From: Shinisaurus crocodilurus
Lineage: Eukaryota > Chordata > Lepidosauria > Squamata > Shinisauridae
Assembly: GCA_021292165.1 (NCBI GenBank)
Contig: CM037876.1
Span: 36,725,075-36,789,074 of the forward strand
Length of the DNA stretch: 64,000 nt
Direction: 5' to 3'
In this document: piece by piece, positions 61,521-64,000 of the stretch
Numbering within the stretch: the first letter of the stretch is position 1
Layout of the letters: each line of letters opens with the position of its first letter
Position numbers and translations under genes: made by a program
The notes under the pieces: generated by a model
Told to the model about the DNA's origin: nothing
Databases searched by the model: none
What the model saw: only the letters and a program-made list of their open reading frames with translations

Positions 61521-61928
61521 CAGTCCATGGGTTATTTGAGGGTTGTTTTCCCCCTTCAAAGAAGCCATGCCCATGCCACCCGGGTTCAGATGACTCAACA
61601 AGCTGCGGCTGGCCTGGCGATTAAGCCCGGCACACACCACAGCTTAAACAAGCCACATGTGAACCAGCCCAGAGTCTCTTTCTAACGGCAGTTTCTCTTC
61701 CTGCAAACACCCAGATCACTTCATCCTTAGCTGAGTGTCTTTTGTCTCTTCAGGTATTTCAAAAGACTTGAGCTGAATGGCCTAACAATGAATTCCAATG
61801 GAATCATATTGTTTGGTATTAACAAGCCCAAGTTCTGTCCAGGAAGTGCCTCAGGGAAACCCACACTAACAGGAAAGCAATAAGAGAAATGCAAGTATTT
61901 TTAAGTCCAGACCCCTTGATAAGACTTA

Positions 61929-62355
61929 GGGCCGGTTCGCACGACCCAGGCTGTGGGCGGGGGAGGCACCACGGGGCCGCCTGCAGGGTCTGGCGGGGCG
62001 CCGCAGACTACCTGCGCCCCGCACGCGTGGGTGGACCCCGCAGTCCCTGCACCACAGTGCGGGCCTCCCGGCGCTAGGGGGCGGGGCCCCGGGATGCCCA
62101 GAGGGGCCGTTTGCCCCTACAGGCTGGAGTGGCGGCCGCTCTGGGCTGCCACCTCTGTGGGGACCCCGCGGGATAGCCGCCCGCTGTTCGCACGGCACGG
62201 TGACCACACGCGGTAGGGGCTTACCCCTCTACCGACCATGGTCACTTTGCGTGCGTCCCACACGCGGCTGTCCCGTGGGGGCACCCCCGGTCGGCGTTCA
62301 CACGACACTGGGAACCACGGGGGACTTGCGGTTCCCGTGTCGTGCGAACAAGCCC
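61929..62355. mobile_element. Harbinger-like MITE, GC-rich
   Basis: The ends are GGGCCGGTTCGCACGAC and, inverted, GGGCTTGTTCGCACGAC (15 of 17 matching), flanked by TTA on both sides. A 3-bp TTA duplication fits the PIF/Harbinger group. The interior is GC-rich and holds no gene. Confidence 0.65.
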
Positions 62356-62359
62356 TTAC

Positions 62360-64000
62360 TCTCTAGTCCTAAATACACTTACACTGCAATCCAATACATG
62401 TCTACTCAGAAGTAAGTTCCATTAAGTTCATTGGTACTTACTCTCAGGTAAGTGTGTATTGCAGCATGGGAGTAAGACCTACTGAATTCAGTGGGACTTA
62501 CTTCTGAGTAGACATGCATAGGATGAACTGTTTCTTGGAAATAAAAGCCACAAAGATCAATGGAACCTGGTACTGAAAAGATATGGTCAGGATCAGGCTA
62601 AAGACATACTTTCATTGAATTGCATTGCACATACATACAGCACATGAGGAAACCTCCTACATTCTTCCAGTGTTTCCTGGCAATATCATATAGTAAATCA
62701 ACATGCAATAAAATTATTTTAACAACAAGACATATAAGAATGACTGGCACAGTGGCATTCTTCTCCATTTATTTTGGAGTTTACACACTCACAATTGTTT
62801 CAAGACTAGGGTTTGAGCTTAAATGTTGAAGACAGTGTTTAAATAGCTACTGGTTGGGTTCAGACAACAGGATAACCCACATTCAAGGGCTGAGGATGGG
62901 TTGTCATTGAACCATGGGTTATTGTGTTGTCTGAACCCAGCCAGCCATGCTAACAAGCCATGGCTTGTGGACCACGAACAACCCATGAAGAGAACGCATG
63001 GTTTGTTGTTGTGTTGTGAACTGTGGGTTGTTCACCATGGCTTGCTATCTCTGGATTTTATTCCTGGGAATTTGTTAGGAAAAAACAAAAGAAATGGCAA
63101 TTCAATATTGGCAGAGCTAATTTGCTGCATACTGCCTTGTTTCCAAATCCCCCGTGGAAAGGAGAATTGCTGAGAAATCAGCTGATGTGTTCCTAACACA
63201 AACATGCTTTGTTTTTTTTAGAATCACAGAAAGGTTATTGTCATGTGCACACTGATTTGAGAGTAAGCCCTATTGCACACAGAGGACCTTACTTCTAACG
63301 AGACATGGGTGGGATTGGGCTATGTCTCCCAAGAACTGTACATAGGATTTTATTTATTATTTTATTGGTACAAACTTATATACCACTGAACATAAAATAC
63401 CACAGCAGTAATATACAACATTAAAATCACACAACAACAACAAAAATAGAGGATAAAGATAAGACAATTACATAACCAATAAAAACAAAATACAGGGCTG
63501 GGTCATACTGCAAGGTAAGCCTGAGTGAACAGTTACATCTTAAGCAGGCGCTTACAGGAGAGAGAGTTCCACAGAGCAGGCCCAGAAGGTAGACCTCCGG
63601 ATTGTAAAAGATGGGGGGGAATCACAGAGTGTGGGTCATGGGGAGTCTTACAAAATTCCTACATATAAGACACTTTCTTGTAGGGCTGAGTGTGTACAAC
63701 CTGCTTGTATTAAACTGAAAACCGTGCTTAACACTGCCTCTTTTATTCTGAAGGGAAAGCAGCTGATGAGCAGGAAGGAGAGGCAATCAAACAGTAAATG
63801 GAAGACTTTACACACCTGAAGAGGCAAGGAAAAGAGTAGGCTGGGGCAGGACTGAATCTCTCCCATTGAAGACACCCTGCCCCTGTACTTCCTTTCTGAG
63901 CGACTGTTCCCACTTCCATTCTCATGCTGAACCTCTCTGAGCATGAGCAGAAAGTACAAGAAAAAGTTCAGTCTTAGTGGTTGCCTCTGTGCCCACTCAT
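62360..64000. other. Distal upstream region, no gene seen
   Basis: Contains short interspersed repeats (for example words around AAGTAAGTCCCA at 62400-62520), the element at 62850-62945 and a repeat near 63340-63620. No exon of a neighbouring gene is recognised. Confidence 0.5.
62850..62945. mobile_element. Short inverted-repeat element, TGGGTTCAGACAACA ends
   Basis: The segment opens TGGGTTCAGACAACAGGAT and closes with TGTTGTCTGAACCCA. The interior repeats GGGTTGT. Related ends occur at about 37027-37110 and 50694-50850. No clear target duplication was found. Confidence 0.45.

Overview
The window is vertebrate nuclear DNA, most likely from a squamate reptile (lizard type). The basis is the repeat set: tRNA-derived and 5S-rRNA-derived SINEs, L1-like, L2/CR1-like and Penelope-like retroelements, and many hAT- and Harbinger-type short DNA transposons. 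The species call is inference. No bacterial or viral gene organisation is present.

The only convincing host genes lie on the minus strand. They are two head-to-tail paralogues of complement factor I (CFI), the plasma serine protease that inactivates C3b and C4b. Copy B runs from its start codon at 57732 to its stop at 29607. It has all 13 expected exons (signal peptide, FIMAC, two SRCR exons, two LDLRa exons, two linker exons, activation-site exon, four protease exons), and every junction is in phase. Counting one linker exon 8 it encodes 582 residues, but that exon occurs twice. Copy A runs from 19946 to the left edge of the window. Its exons 1 to 10 are intact in frame and the last three exons lie outside. 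The start codons are about 37.8 kb apart. Introns and 5' flanks of the two copies can still be aligned in places, so this is a segmental duplication. A third exon-1 relic with its own promoter-like flank (about 21.09 to 21.7 kb, continuing past insertions to about 26.7 kb) lies just upstream of copy A.

Nearly everything else is transposable-element sequence in the introns and between the genes. Main blocks are a 5'-truncated LINE with a 22-bp target duplication (1952-3540), a minus-strand LINE (about 5.4-6.56 kb), an L1-like LINE (about 23.4-25.8 kb), an L2/CR1-like LINE (about 32.3-35.46 kb), and a Penelope-like tail (53.67-54.62 kb). Four elements stand out. A 1,668-bp hAT-type element (7849-9516) carries what look like first-exon fragments of two host genes (TMEM175-like and DHRS11-like). 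A GACTCG-rich hAT-type family at 14545-16264 has one member inserted inside another, each with 8-bp target duplications and different cargo. A GC-rich long hairpin is shared between that element and a locus at 47.1-47.6 kb. A palindromic MITE of about 135 bp is repeated six times with 8-bp duplications.

If both genes are expressed, the locus would make two secreted factor I-like proteases. Both keep the RRKR processing site. Copy A has TAGHC in place of TAAHC at the catalytic histidine, and copy B has a longer SRCR domain and possibly a longer linker. All exon boundaries were called by eye from reading frame, splice signals and similarity to CFI; no transcript evidence was available.
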